A stretch of DNA of 64,000 nucleotides from Paraspadella gotoi (GCA_051294375.1 CM119268.1:554415-618414); one strand, 5' to 3'; shown: positions 51,899 through 59,940, counted from the first letter of the stretch. Made by a program: numbers and translations. Notes: generated from the letters alone by a model not told the origin.

Positions 51899-54800
51899 GC
51901 CCCTGGTCTTAACCTGGAAAGCGCGGCCGTGTAGGTCCATGAATCCTGGGCTTACATCGTCGTCGTCATCGTACGATTGGTGCATCCAAACGACGTCGCT
52001 CGCTCTGGCGGAATAAAGAGAAACAAAAAGAAAGAGAATTTTTTTAATTTAATCGTGGCGGTTTAGCTCAATCGGTAGCTCCCTTGCTTCCCACGCCCCA
52101 GGTCATGGGAACGATACCCAGATCTTCCTATGATCTTTTGTTTCAATTAATTTATTATCATAGCAATCTCGATTTATGAAAAAAAAGATTGATTTTTCAC
52201 AACGAATTTTTATTATTATTACTGACTTGTTTCGAATAGTGTTTCTAACAAAGGGCTGAAGGAAAGTTGACAAGTAGGGTAAGTACAGCTAAAGTTTTAG
52301 ATCAGAATGGCAGCCCTACCTTCTCAGCAGAGAAGAGGAGGGCAGGCTGTAGGGGTGACAGGTCTTGTTGACATAAGGGTCTCGTTGGGTCTCATCCCTG
52401 ACACCACCCGGTCTCAAACCAATGATGATCCTAATGACCAGCATTTGACCCTCATATGATGGCCCACTTTTTCAATTTCACTTTCACTTTTAATAATCAA
52501 ACTAAAACTATAATTTATTTAATTTATTTGTTGTTGTTATTCTTTCATCCATTTTAGTCTAAACTTTTATTAGTTATACGATATTGCAATATAAATTTTA
52601 AAATTTTTAATCTCTGTGTTGCATTTTCTTCTTTGACCTTTCATTTTCTTTTTATCCTTAATTTTGACCTAAAACTTCAGCTGTGATCACCCTCTTTTTG
52701 TCAAGTTTCTCTCAGCCCTTTGTTTGAAACTTTATCAGTTATTTATGTAGCGGGATTAGCTCAGATGGAAGAGCGCTTGCTTAGCACGCAAGAAGTACTG
52801 GGATCGTCTTAGCATGAGAGAGGTACCGGGATCAATCTCAGGACATTAAATTAATTTTTAGTTTAATTCCTTTTTTTTTCCTTTGCCTCTTCCAGTCACC
52901 CACTGACTTACCTTTCTTTTTCTCCTCCTCCTCCTCCTCCTCCTCCTCTCACACATTCCACCACTAAATCACCACCAATCTCTTCGTCCTCCGAAATTCT
53001 CATCTTCACAAATCCTTCAGTCAAACTCTGCAGACGAAACTGGACGAGCGACTCCAGAGTCAAAAAGGCGAGAAAGAATTGACAGGGCTGCCCCGAGGAG
53101 GCTGTGGAAAGCCTCTCGGGCACGGAGAAGTCGTAAGGGCCGTCTACCGCGCCGTACGGGCCAGAGGGCGGCTCTACGGGCTCGCAGCCTGGCGGATGTC
53201 TAAAGGAACCCCACGGAGACGGATTGGAAGGCCGTCCCGGTTCGACGGAAGTGGGCGTGGCTGAAGGAACGACGTCCACGGACCCAAAGCCGGAAAAGAA
53301 GAAAGGAGGCGTCCATGTCGCGGCGTCGAAATTTGCCGGCGACATGGGCGGCGTCGTTGTGGTTGTGGACGATTTTGTGGTCGTCGTTGTGGTGGACGGT
53401 GGAGTCGTCGTTGTGGTCGTCGTTGTGGTGGACGGTGTAGTCGTCGTTGTCGGTTTAGTTGTGGTCGTCGTTGTGGTCGTTGTTGTGGTCGTCGGTTTCG
53501 TCGTGGTTTTTTGTGTTGTGCTCCTTGGGGTTGTGGTTAAGGTTGTGGTTGTGGTTATCGCTGTGGGTTCAGGCGTCGTGATTCTTTGATAAACTCTGAA
53601 AAAAAATGAAATAAGAATTTGTAACCTGACAGGTTTAATGATAAATTAATCATCAAAAAATTAATTAATGATAAATTATTAATTGTCAATTATTATGAAT
53701 TATTAATCATTAAGGCGTAGTAAAATTTATAAATTTAACTTTAATTAAAATTCTAAAAGTGAGGAACGAACAACATTATACTAATGAACATTTATGTAAT
53801 AAAAAAATTTATAATAAATTTTACAATTTACGCAGTAGGCCATATTTATACTAGTACTAAACCAATAAATGTTAAAATTTCAAAACCGTTTTTTCTAAGA
53901 TTTTTTTGCAGATTTGGATTCGTCATAAAAAGTTGATAAAAAGAAATATAACTCTTTTTGAAAAATTCCTTCATTAAGTGGGTCAAAAATTAGAAAAAGC
54001 TATATTTTAAGCTGAAAATTAACTTTTTATATATTAAATATAGTTTTTTTAATTTTTAACCCACTTAATGAAAGAATTTTTAAAAATGATTTATATTTTC
54101 TTTTATCAACTTTTGACGAGGAATTCAAATCTGCAATCAAAATTAAGAAAAGCCTATTTTGAATTTTTTTGATTTTATAAGGATAGTACTATATATAAAT
54201 ATAGCCTACTTTGAAAATTAAAGAACAATTTTTTTTTTTACAAATTAATGTTTACTGATGGTATGTTGTTCATAATTGACTTTTAGAATTTTCGTATGTA
54301 ACTTTCACTACGCCTTATTAATCATCAATTATTCAATCAATTATAAATCAATTAATGAAGTTAATTTCGAGCCGAAAGATCCGTTTTAACTCCTGACGTC
54401 GACCTGTCCGCTTAAAACTTCTGAACAGAAGCCAACCACTTGAAACCTTCGAAACTTTGACATGGAAGACAGCTGACCGCTCAAGACTCTAGACCTGGAG
54501 GAGAGCTGACCGCTTGAGACTCTAGACCTGGAGGAAAGTAACCCCCTTGAGACTCTAGAACTAGAGGAGAAATGACCGCTTGAGACTCTAGACCTGGAGG
54601 AGAGCTGCTCGCTTGAGACTACACACCTGGAGGAGAGCTGCCCAACCCAAAATGTTTCATAGTCGACGACGACAGAGACGATGAAAACAACATCTCCTTC
54701 AAGGGTGGAAGGGGCCGTCCAGAGGGCCTGGATGAAGGTGTGATTTTACAATTTTTTTTTCTTTTTTCCCCCTGTTTTTCTTATTCTTTTCAACCAACTG

Positions 54801-57017
54801 AAATCCTTCTTCCTACACCTGTATCTCCCTTTCCTTCTTCCTCCCTTTCCTTCTTCCTCCTTTCCTTTTTCCTCTATCTGTAACTCCCTTTCCTTCCCTC
54901 CCTTTCATTTTTCCTCCTCCTGTATCTCCCTTTCCTTCTTCCTCCCTTTTCTTTTTCCTCTATTTGTATCTCCCTTTCCTTCTTCCTCCCTTCCTTTTTC
55001 CTCCACCTGTATCTCCCTTTCCTTCTTCCTCCCTTTACCTTTTTTTCATCCACCTGTATCTTCCCTTTTCCTTCCTCTCCCAGTCCTCTCTTCTTTATTC
55101 TCTTCCACCTGTATCTCTCTCTTTCCTTCTTCCTCCATTTCCTGTTCTATCCACGCTGTATTCTGTTCGCCCTTTGCTCGTGCTTCTCTCCGCTTTCCTC
55201 TTTTTTCTCTCTATTCCCCAACCTGCTATCCTTTTGGTCTTCGACCGATCTTCCTGGCTCGCTTTCTCTTTCTTTATCTTCGACCCTTATCCACTCATAT
55301 GTGTTGCTTCAATATACTCTCTTTCTCCCCCTTTCGTGATTCTACCATCATTCCCTTTTTTCTTCTCTTCACCGCTTCTGCTCCTTCCTATTGCTGTTTT
55401 TCCTCTCATAGCTCCCGTGGGTAATTCTCCTCTTATCCTGTGGCTTCCTCCTACCTTCTTCACTTTTTTCTCCACCTGTGTTTGGCCACATATTATCCTT
55501 CGCCGCTTACCTTCCCTCATCTTCCGTCCTCGTTATCCTTATTTCTTCTCCTGCCGAACGTCGTATCCCTGGATCCCCCCTTTCCTTTTCATTCCTTCGC
55601 TTCCCCTTTTCCTTTTTCTCCGCCCTCGCTCACGCTTGTAGTTGCACCTCCTTCCTTCTCCTCCTCTTTCCTTTTTTCCACCTGGTATCATCCCTTTCTA
55701 TTTCTGTTCCTTTTCCCGTTTTTCCTCCGACCTTGATCTCGCTTTTACCTCTTGTTTTCCCCGACGATCGAGACCGCAGTCGCTCGTTTTCCTTGTCCCT
55801 CCCCCTAAAAAGTATCGCGTTATGTGACTCCTGTAAGCTTGCGAGCTGCTCGACACTTATAGCGTTCTCGCACCAGGAGTGCCGTACGGCATTCTTCGCA
55901 TCGCATGTTCTCGAAGTGTCCTCGCGGGTCACGGAGATTGGATCAGCCCTCTGCGAGCTGTAGCGAAGAGGGTAATGAGGAGCAAGGGAGCTGTGGGCTG
56001 GGCGGATGAACGCTCTCTCACGGTCTCTATGCGCATGACGCACCATCCGCTGCGGGTTTCCTAGCGGTGGATCTGTATAAAGTAGACGCGTTCGAGCCTC
56101 TATGCCTAAGGATACAGGTCTTGCGTATCGCCGCGGTGGGCCACGGAACGATCCAGCCCTCGATAGGCAACGAGGACAGAATAGACCGATGTCGATGAGG
56201 GGAGAGAAGACGATGCGCTGCGTCGCTGCGATGCGCGAAGTCTGGACGGGACACGAGTAGGGGTGGAGTGGAGGAAGGGTAAGGAAAAAAGCCCGAAGGA
56301 TAGGTGAAGGGAGAGGGATCAAGAGAGGGGGAGAAGGAGCGGGAAAAGGGAAGGAGATATGGAAGGGAGGGGAGAGGAAGGAACTAGGAGGGAGAGAGAG
56401 AGGGGGAAGGAGGAAATAGAGGGGGAGAAGCAGGGGGAGGAGAAGAAGCAAGAGGGGAGAAAGGAGAGGGAGAAGAGGAAGCGGGAGAGAAGAACGAGGG
56501 AGAGAAGGGGAGGGGGGGAAGGGGGGAGAAGGATAAGGGAGAAGAGGAGGGGGAGAAAGCGAGTGGAGTAAGTGAGAGGGGAAGAAATAAGTAAAGGAGG
56601 AAGAAAAAAAAGGAATAGAAAATAAATGAAATAAAATTATTTGCATTATAAAATTATTACACAAATTATAACAGTAAAAATTCTTTATTTGACATTTTTT
56701 TTAAATTCAAACTCAAATTCAAATTCAAAACAAGATCTAAATTATTTTGTCGACAATCGACAAAAAAGTATAATTCCTTAATCTTTTAGCTTAAATCTTT
56801 TCGATTTATTTTTTTGGTCACTCGAAAAAGACACCAGAAAAAAACCAAAAACTTTCATATAAACTTTGACAGAAAATCCCAAAGTTGTCAATTTCAAAGG
56901 AGACAAATAAGAGACAAGGTGTGAAGATTCTCTCCTTCAAAAGCGATGAAAACAAAAGGGAAAGAGAGAGAGAGAGAGAGAAAGAGAAGAGACAGAGACT
57001 AATAAGAGACAAGGTGT

Positions 57018-57071
<54 letters not shown>

Positions 57072-58704
57072 ATCACGATCAAGAGATTCCAAATTGTTTA
57101 CTTACCAACTCAAAAAGAATATATAGTGAAAATTGTTGAATGAAATTCGTTATAGGCAAGTGATTAATTATTTAATGTATGCAAGTTCAAAAAGTATTAG
57201 CTTAACTTGTATCAAGGTTGGAAACAAATCTGTATGTTGATGTCAATAAAAAATAAACTTTTATTTACTTTTATTAAATACTTTTTTTGCTGATCTAAAA
57301 TTCTCATCTGATATTTGTTACACTTTCATATTTAAATGTCAATACAGTAATGTCTTTTTATGTGCTCCCTTTCTGGCTTCCAAAATTAGCCCTCGCCTGT
57401 TAGACTTAAACCTTCGGCAATAGAAGTCAGGAACGTTATTTTTTGATCAGACTTATTTGTCTGGCCTAAATGACTAGATAATTGGGCCTTTTTTATCTAT
57501 CTGACCTAAAAGTCAGCCAAGCAAAGGCCAGCCTTTCAACTTACTTTTCTGGCCTGAATGTAAAATCCTTTGAAGTAAATTCCGGAGACGTTGAGTCCAG
57601 AGTCACGTGACCCCAAATCCCGTGAGTCTGTCTTTGCGAAGAGACCCACTTTTAATTTGGCGCCTGAAAAAAAGGAAAAGACCCACTTTTAATTTGGCGC
57701 CTGAAAAAAAGGAAGAGACCCACTTTTAATTTGGCGCCTGAAAAAAAGGAAGAGACCCACTTTTAATTTGGCGCCTGAAAAAAAGGAAGAGACCCACTTT
57801 TAATTTTGCGCCTGAAAAAAAAGAAGAGAACCACTTTTAATTTCGCGCCTGAAAAAAGGAAGAGACCCACTTTTAATTTGGCGCCTGAAGAAAAGGAAGA
57901 GACCCACTTTTAATTTGGCGCCTGAAAAAAAGGAAGAGACCCACTTTTAATTTGGCGCCTGAAAAAAAAGGAAGAGACCCACTTTTAATTTGGCGACTGA
58001 AAAAAAGGAAGAGACCCACTTTTAATTTGGCGCCTAAAAAAAGGAAGAGACCCACTTTTAATTTGTCGCCTGAAAAAAAGGAAAAACTAGGATAAATTTG
58101 GGGTAAAAAAATTAAAAGGTAAATTGAAAGACAATAAATGAAAAAAAATCATTAATAAAATTAGAAATATAGAATAAATTGTAAAAAAATAAATAAATGA
58201 ATAAAACAAAATACCTACCTATAAAATAAAATATAACAAGTAAAATATAAATATAAGATTTTTTTTAAAAATAAGTTTAAAAATGTAGCAGTCGTCTTTA
58301 AGCCACAATTTGTACTTTAAAATATTGAATGAAGCTGTTTTACAATCTTCTAATTAAGTGTAATGCCTCAGACCGTTGAAGTTTTATTTTTTTCTCAACA
58401 AAAATTTATTTGACCTAATTTCATGTTTTATCGGCGACGGCAGATTTTTTTCCTTTTATTTTCTTTTTTTTTCTCTTTTTTTTTCTTTTGGTTCGACGTG
58501 ATAAAGCTAAAATCCGCCCAGAGTAAACAAAGAAAATGTAAACAAAGAAAATGTAAACAAAAAACGTGAGTAAACAAAAACAAAGGAGCATCTTTTTTTT
58601 AAAAGTTAACCGATTATTTCTGGGACGAGAAGCGGTCAGTCATTTGGGCAAGTCATCGATGCAACATTCCTCGCTGCGTTATTAAGAACTATTACTCACT
58701 TAAC

Positions 58705-58794
<90 letters not shown>

Positions 58795-59001
58795 CTCACC
58801 GGTTTCGAATATCTGATGCGACACGGCCAGGTTGAAGGGCATCTTCCCAGCTCGAGGAGCGTAACCGTGACTCGGGATCATCGTCTTGCAAAATCTCTCG
58901 CTGGTCGATGGACCCGTGGAATAAGGGGAGACCAGGGGGAGGAGGAAGAGGAGGAAGAGGAGGTGCAAAGGGGTTGGAGGCAGATGAGCAACTTTCCACA
59001 T
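38695..59001 (-). CDS. FRRS1: FRRS1-like ferric-chelate reductase (Reeler, Ser/Thr-rich linker, DOMON, cytochrome b561)
   Basis: Exons on the minus strand: 59001-58800, 57663-57545, 54727-54627, 53595-52973, 52002-51914, 51601-51284, 50596-about 50482, 39681-39444, 38901-38695. A signal peptide (HLLFLLFLLPLVSP) is followed by Reeler elements CKTMIPSHGYAP, YFKGFYIQARK and ALWTAP. Next come a Thr-rich linker, the DOMON strand pattern VQFRLQSLTEGFVKMRISED and ASDVVWMHQSYD, then b561 helices with heme-ligand candidates in LHSSTG, LHSILG and LHRFSG. FRRS1 proteins reduce ferric iron at membranes using b-type heme. A Reeler exon between 57545 and 54727 and the helix-2 exon were not found. The intron between the last two membrane exon groups holds the tRNA-Ala array. 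Confidence 0.82.
39444..39681 (-). CDS. FRRS1: FRRS1-like exon: two b561 helices with heme His
   Basis: Acceptor ATTCCAG, donor GTGAGT. LHSILGLVLLILLIF and LHRFSGLLLWLVSAVVVFTG in the phase-consistent frame. A second frame gives poly-Ser and is rejected. Confidence 0.8.
39700..39745 (+). pseudogene. Partial plus-strand tRNA-Ala fragment at the array edge
   Basis: GAGAGCGCTTGCTTAGCATG ... TACTGGGATCGATA lacks the acceptor 5' strand and 3' end. It flips directly into minus-orientation spacer. Confidence 0.6.
39943..40015 (-). tRNA. tRNA-Ala(AGC), array A unit 2
   Basis: 73 nt with all stems. Acceptor GGGGGAT/ATCTTCC includes two G-U pairs; anticodon stem CTTGC/GCAAG. Confidence 0.9.
40495..40567 (-). 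tRNA. tRNA-Ala(AGC), array A unit 6
   Basis: Majority sequence, 73 nt. Confidence 0.9.
40634..40706 (-). tRNA. tRNA-Ala(AGC), array A unit 7
   Basis: Majority sequence, 73 nt. Confidence 0.9.
40911..40983 (-). tRNA. tRNA-Ala(AGC), array A unit 9
   Basis: Majority sequence, 73 nt. Confidence 0.9.
41051..41123 (-). tRNA. tRNA-Ala(AGC), array A unit 10
   Basis: Majority sequence, 73 nt. Confidence 0.9.
41190..41262 (-). tRNA. tRNA-Ala(AGC), array A unit 11
   Basis: Majority sequence, 73 nt. Confidence 0.9.
41329..41401 (-). tRNA. tRNA-Ala(AGC), array A unit 12
   Basis: Majority sequence, 73 nt. Confidence 0.9.
41507..41531. other. Assembly gap of 25 N at the palindrome edge
   Basis: It separates array A from the inverted FRRS1-like segment. 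The right flank starts at the base matching 53207. Confidence 0.9.
41532..44560 (+). pseudogene. FRRS1: Inverted second copy of FRRS1-like DOMON/b561 exons
   Basis: Reverse-complement of about 50160-53207, read here on the plus strand: DOMON exon part at 41532-41765, ASDVVWMHQSYD exon about 42730-42820, exon 43122-43438, helix-1 exon about 44125-44235. Relative to the other copy it has single-base changes that break frames, such as CGCCTTCGCC for CGCCTCGCC near 43190 and GACCGCTACG for GACCCGCTACG near 43245. It has no upstream or downstream exons. Confidence 0.8.
44693..44764 (-). tRNA. tRNA-Ala-like with TGC anticodon, array B unit 2
   Basis: The anticodon loop reads TTTGCAT instead of TTAGCAT. 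It mirrors 49923-49995. One base is missing after GCTCTAC, so this copy is imperfect. Confidence 0.6.
45901..45973 (-). tRNA. tRNA-Ala(AGC), array B unit 11
   Basis: Intact 73-nt majority sequence. Confidence 0.88.
46039..46111 (-). tRNA. tRNA-Ala(AGC), array B unit 12
   Basis: Intact 73-nt majority sequence. Confidence 0.88.
46314..46386 (-). tRNA. tRNA-Ala(AGC), array B unit 14
   Basis: Intact gene; the spacers on both sides have indels. Confidence 0.88.
46857..46929 (-). tRNA. tRNA-Ala(AGC), array B unit 18
   Basis: Intact gene with extra C bases just upstream of its 5' end. Confidence 0.87.
47135..47207 (-). tRNA. tRNA-Ala(AGC), array B unit 20
   Basis: Intact 73-nt majority sequence. 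Confidence 0.88.
47411..47483 (-). tRNA. tRNA-Ala(AGC), array B unit 22, T-loop variant
   Basis: 73 nt with one substitution in the T loop (ATCGATA to ATCAATA on the gene strand). Confidence 0.8.
47550..47622 (-). tRNA. tRNA-Ala(AGC), array B unit 23
   Basis: Intact 73-nt majority sequence. Confidence 0.88.
47689..47761 (-). tRNA. tRNA-Ala(AGC), array B unit 24
   Basis: Intact 73-nt majority sequence. Confidence 0.88.
48111..48183 (-). tRNA. tRNA-Ala(AGC), array B unit 27
   Basis: Intact gene; the upstream spacer has extra bases. Confidence 0.87.
49645..49717 (+). tRNA. tRNA-Ala(AGC)-like, plus strand, damaged anticodon stem
   Basis: First unit after the orientation switch. Anticodon stem reads CTTCC/GCAAT, so it cannot pair fully; probably non-functional or misread. 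Confidence 0.6.
49784..49856 (+). tRNA. tRNA-Ala(AGC), plus strand
   Basis: Intact 73 nt; ends CAGATCTTCCA, with TATTTTTAG downstream as terminator. Confidence 0.9.
49923..49995 (+). tRNA. tRNA-Ala(TGC), plus strand
   Basis: 73 nt with anticodon loop TTTGCAT and T stem TTGGG/CCCAA, a compensated pair change. The compensation suggests a genuine tRNA-Ala(UGC) gene. Confidence 0.85.
50063..50134 (+). pseudogene. tRNA-Ala body with AAC anticodon loop
   Basis: Loop TTAACAT would give a Val-type AAC anticodon. One G is lost from the 5' GGGGG, weakening the acceptor stem. The mirrored unit at 44564-44629 shares the AAC loop, so that change is not a random read error. Confidence 0.6.
50482..50596 (-). 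CDS. FRRS1: FRRS1-like exon: first b561 helix
   Basis: Acceptor CTCCAG, phase 0. LPLSIDWRLCLHSSTGVVFF then VFFLSVSLFIGRHF. The donor (GTGGAA, low edge) is a guess. Confidence 0.7.
51284..51601 (-). CDS. FRRS1: FRRS1-like exon: DOMON C-terminal part
   Basis: Acceptor CCCTCCAG, donor GTGAGT; 106 codons. GVVDCEFARDRR and PFDESKEFVLLFSRG align with the CRF.R and F-L-NTSYYIFLADG positions of FRRS1. A repeat of the type THKTRYDADKTRYGDD lies between them. Confidence 0.82.
51615..51900. repeat. (GATT)n and (CT)n microsatellites in an FRRS1-like intron
   Basis: (TTGA)n at 51619-51703 and CT-rich tract at 51834-51898. On the coding strand the intron starts GTTAAG, then (GA)n. The mirrored (GA)n at 42834-42903 is pure and longer. 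Confidence 0.85.
51914..52002 (-). CDS. FRRS1: FRRS1-like exon: DOMON core
   Basis: Donor GTTAAG. ASDVVWMHQSYDDDDDVS then FMDLHGRAFQ. Acceptor either CAGAG (used here, phase fits) or CCAG two bases earlier. Confidence 0.78.
52050..52128 (+). pseudogene. tRNA-like sequence, possible CCC anticodon
   Basis: GGCGGTTTAGCTCAATCGGT start, GATACCCAGATCTTCC end, with TTCCCAC in the loop position. The D arm lacks two bases and the anticodon stem does not pair, so it looks degenerate. Mirrored at 42605-42683 (minus). Confidence 0.5.
52747..52848 (+). pseudogene. Chimeric tRNA: Ala 5' two-thirds fused to another tRNA 3' half
   Basis: GCGGGATTAGCTCAGATGG ... TACTGGGATCG is a tRNA-Ala(AGC) up to the T loop. 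It is joined to TCTTAGCATGAGAGAGGTAC and CGGGATCAATCTCAGGAC, which look like the anticodon and T arms of a second tRNA. Mirrored at 41899-41992 (minus). Confidence 0.6.
52973..53595 (-). CDS. FRRS1: FRRS1-like exon: Thr-rich linker and DOMON start
   Basis: Acceptor TTTTTTCAG. Opens VYQRITTPEPTAI, then about 60 residues that are mostly Thr (ACN codons), with Pro and Lys, likely O-glycosylated. A proline-rich stretch and QPCQFFLAFLTLES follow, then VQFRLQSLTEGFVKMRISED. Donor either GTGATT (used) or one of the neighbouring GT sites. Confidence 0.8.
53711..54318. mobile_element. Fold-back MITE, full-length, in an FRRS1-like intron
   Basis: Ends TAAGGCGTAGTAAAATTT and, reverse complemented, TAAGGCGTAGTGAAAG. 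The whole element is an imperfect palindrome: GCAGATTTGGATTC (about 53929) faces GAATTCAAATCTGC (about 54120), and CATTAAGTGGG faces CCCACTTAATG. TTA or TA flanks fit a TA-type target duplication. Confidence 0.82.
54462..54659 (-). repeat. 33-bp minisatellite carrying exon end and splice donor
   Basis: Six units in exact 33-bp register. CTGGAG or its variant lies at 54627, 54594, 54561, 54528, 54495 and 54462. On the coding strand the unit is CAGCTCTCCTCCAG|GTCTAG plus AGTCTCAAGCGGT. Confidence 0.88.
54627..54727 (-). CDS. FRRS1: FRRS1-like exon: Reeler C-terminal strand
   Basis: Acceptor TTCATCCAG. ALWTAPSTLEGDVVFIVSVV is the W-T-A-P motif of Reeler domains. Ending at donor GTGTGT it joins the Thr-rich exon in phase. 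The frame stays open to about 54390, so the exon may extend by in-frame repeats to donors at 54594, 54528 or 54495. Confidence 0.8.
54770..55800. repeat. One-kilobase pyrimidine-rich tract
   Basis: Plus strand almost only C and T. 54800-55150 has imperfect units of CTGTATCTCCCTTTCCTTCT. Together with the purine-rich 56270-56620 it brackets a mixed-composition core. Open frames here, up to 344 residues, are low-complexity translations. Confidence 0.85.
55801..56265. other. Mixed-composition core between pyrimidine and purine tracts
   Basis: About 460 bp with no second copy in the window. The minus frame contains TCDAKNAVRHSWCENA, faintly like the C...AVTH part of Reeler, but no splice sites with the right phase support it as the missing exon. 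Could be an inserted element. Confidence 0.3.
57021..57067. repeat. (GA)n microsatellite
   Basis: Pure GA run in an FRRS1-like intron; a shorter one lies at 56964-56982. Confidence 0.9.
57545..57663 (-). CDS. FRRS1: FRRS1-like exon: Reeler core
   Basis: Acceptor TTTTTTTCAG, donor GTAAGT. Joined to the first exon it reads FETGAKLKVGLFAKTDSRD and ends YFKGFYIQARK, the F-K-G-F-x-x-Q-A-R motif of Reeler domains. Confidence 0.85.
57641..58085 (-). repeat. 37-bp minisatellite carrying a splice acceptor and exon start
   Basis: The true acceptor and first 25 exon bases plus 11 further copies upstream in the intron. Unit on the coding strand: TTTTTTTCAG|GCGCCAAATT and AAAAGTGGGTCTCTTCC. Confidence 0.92.
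58703..58790. repeat. (AAT)n microsatellite, about 29 repeats
   Basis: Pure trinucleotide run starting eight bases after the first FRRS1-like donor. Confidence 0.95.
58800..59001 (-). CDS. FRRS1: FRRS1-like first exon: signal peptide and Reeler start
   Basis: ATG at 59001-58999. MWKVAHLPPTPLHLLFLLFL then PLVSPYSTG is a signal peptide. FCKTMIPSHGYAPRAGKMPF matches the Reeler C..M.P.HG..PQ start. Donor GTGAGA. The overlapping frame beginning MESCSSASNP is a shadow. Confidence 0.82.
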
Positions 59002-59472
59002 TTTGCGCGCGAATTTCGAAGCGGATTTTGTTTTAGTTTGATAAATAAATAAATAAATAAATTATTTAATACATGAGGCACAGATCTCGGATGCGGGTGT
59101 AAATTCAAATGATTCGATGAATACGAATATTATTTTAATCACTTGATCAATTATGCTTTGTTTTTGCGAATGTTAAAGTTAGGAGTTTTTTTGTTTTGTT
59201 TTGTTTTTTTTGTTGTTTTTTTGGAAAGATCTTTTTTGTAGTTTTGATCCAGAATTGTCAACTTTTGCTTAATTTTAAAACTGAAGTTCGAATGTTTGTT
59301 TCTTCCTTTTTTTAGTCAAACGTTAAAAAAAAGGTAAAAAATTATACTAATTTTCAGTTTTTATCTTTTTTTTCGGTCATTTCGCGGTTTTTAGATCCGA
59401 AAAAAGACAAATAATTTTTGTCGAGTTTTGTCTTTCGTTTCTTTTCCTTTTTTTCTCTCTCATTCTCTTTTT

Positions 59473-59695
59473 AGTTGCGACGCGATTACTCGCGGAACAA
59501 CTCTATACGTCACTTTTTGGTCAGTCTGTCTGTCTGTCGATTGGTCAGTCTGTCGGTCTGTTGATCGGTTGGTCTGTCGGTCGGCATGTCAGTCCATCGT
59601 TAAAAATGCATATAATTCGCCTACAGTTGGTTGGTCATTTGATAAGACAGAAAAAACCTTAAAATCTTAATGACTGCTAGCGCCGCCTTCAGAAA
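59473..59695 (+). repeat. R2 repeat, full copy
   Basis: Head AGTTGCGACGCGATTACTCG CGGAACAACT (palindromic, degenerate), CTCTATACGTCACTTTTTGG, (GTCTGTCGGTC)n, then the body ending GACAGAAAAAACCTTAAAAT as in 7458-7606. Confidence 0.7.
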
Positions 59696-59844
59696 ATCCT
59701 AAAACTATGAGGAATAAAAGTCATGACATGTTATGTTATATCATGTCATCACAGGAAACGGATTGATTGTGTAGCATGTCTCGCTTGTCTCGCTTTTCTC
59801 GCTTGGCTTTTCTGCCTTTTCTTCTCTCTTGACCAAATCAAGCA

Positions 59845-59940
59845 GGTGGATTCACTCTCGACCAATCAGAGAGGTGGCTTCTCTCTCGACCAATCAGAGA
59901 GGTGGATTCACTCTCGACCAATCAGAGAGGTGGCTTCCCT
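59845..59940. repeat. Roughly 31-bp tandem repeat
   Basis: Three units of CTCTCGACCAATCAGAGAGG plus TGGMTTC. Confidence 0.85.

Noticed and set aside
55801-56265. Candidate for the missing Reeler exon (TCDAKNAVRHSWCENA)
   Set aside because: Similarity is weak and no acceptor/donor pair gives the phase-0 to phase-0 exon that is needed.
54964-56664. Open frames of up to 344 residues in the pyrimidine and purine tracts
   Set aside because: Low-complexity Pro/Ser/Leu/Phe translations without splice or domain support.
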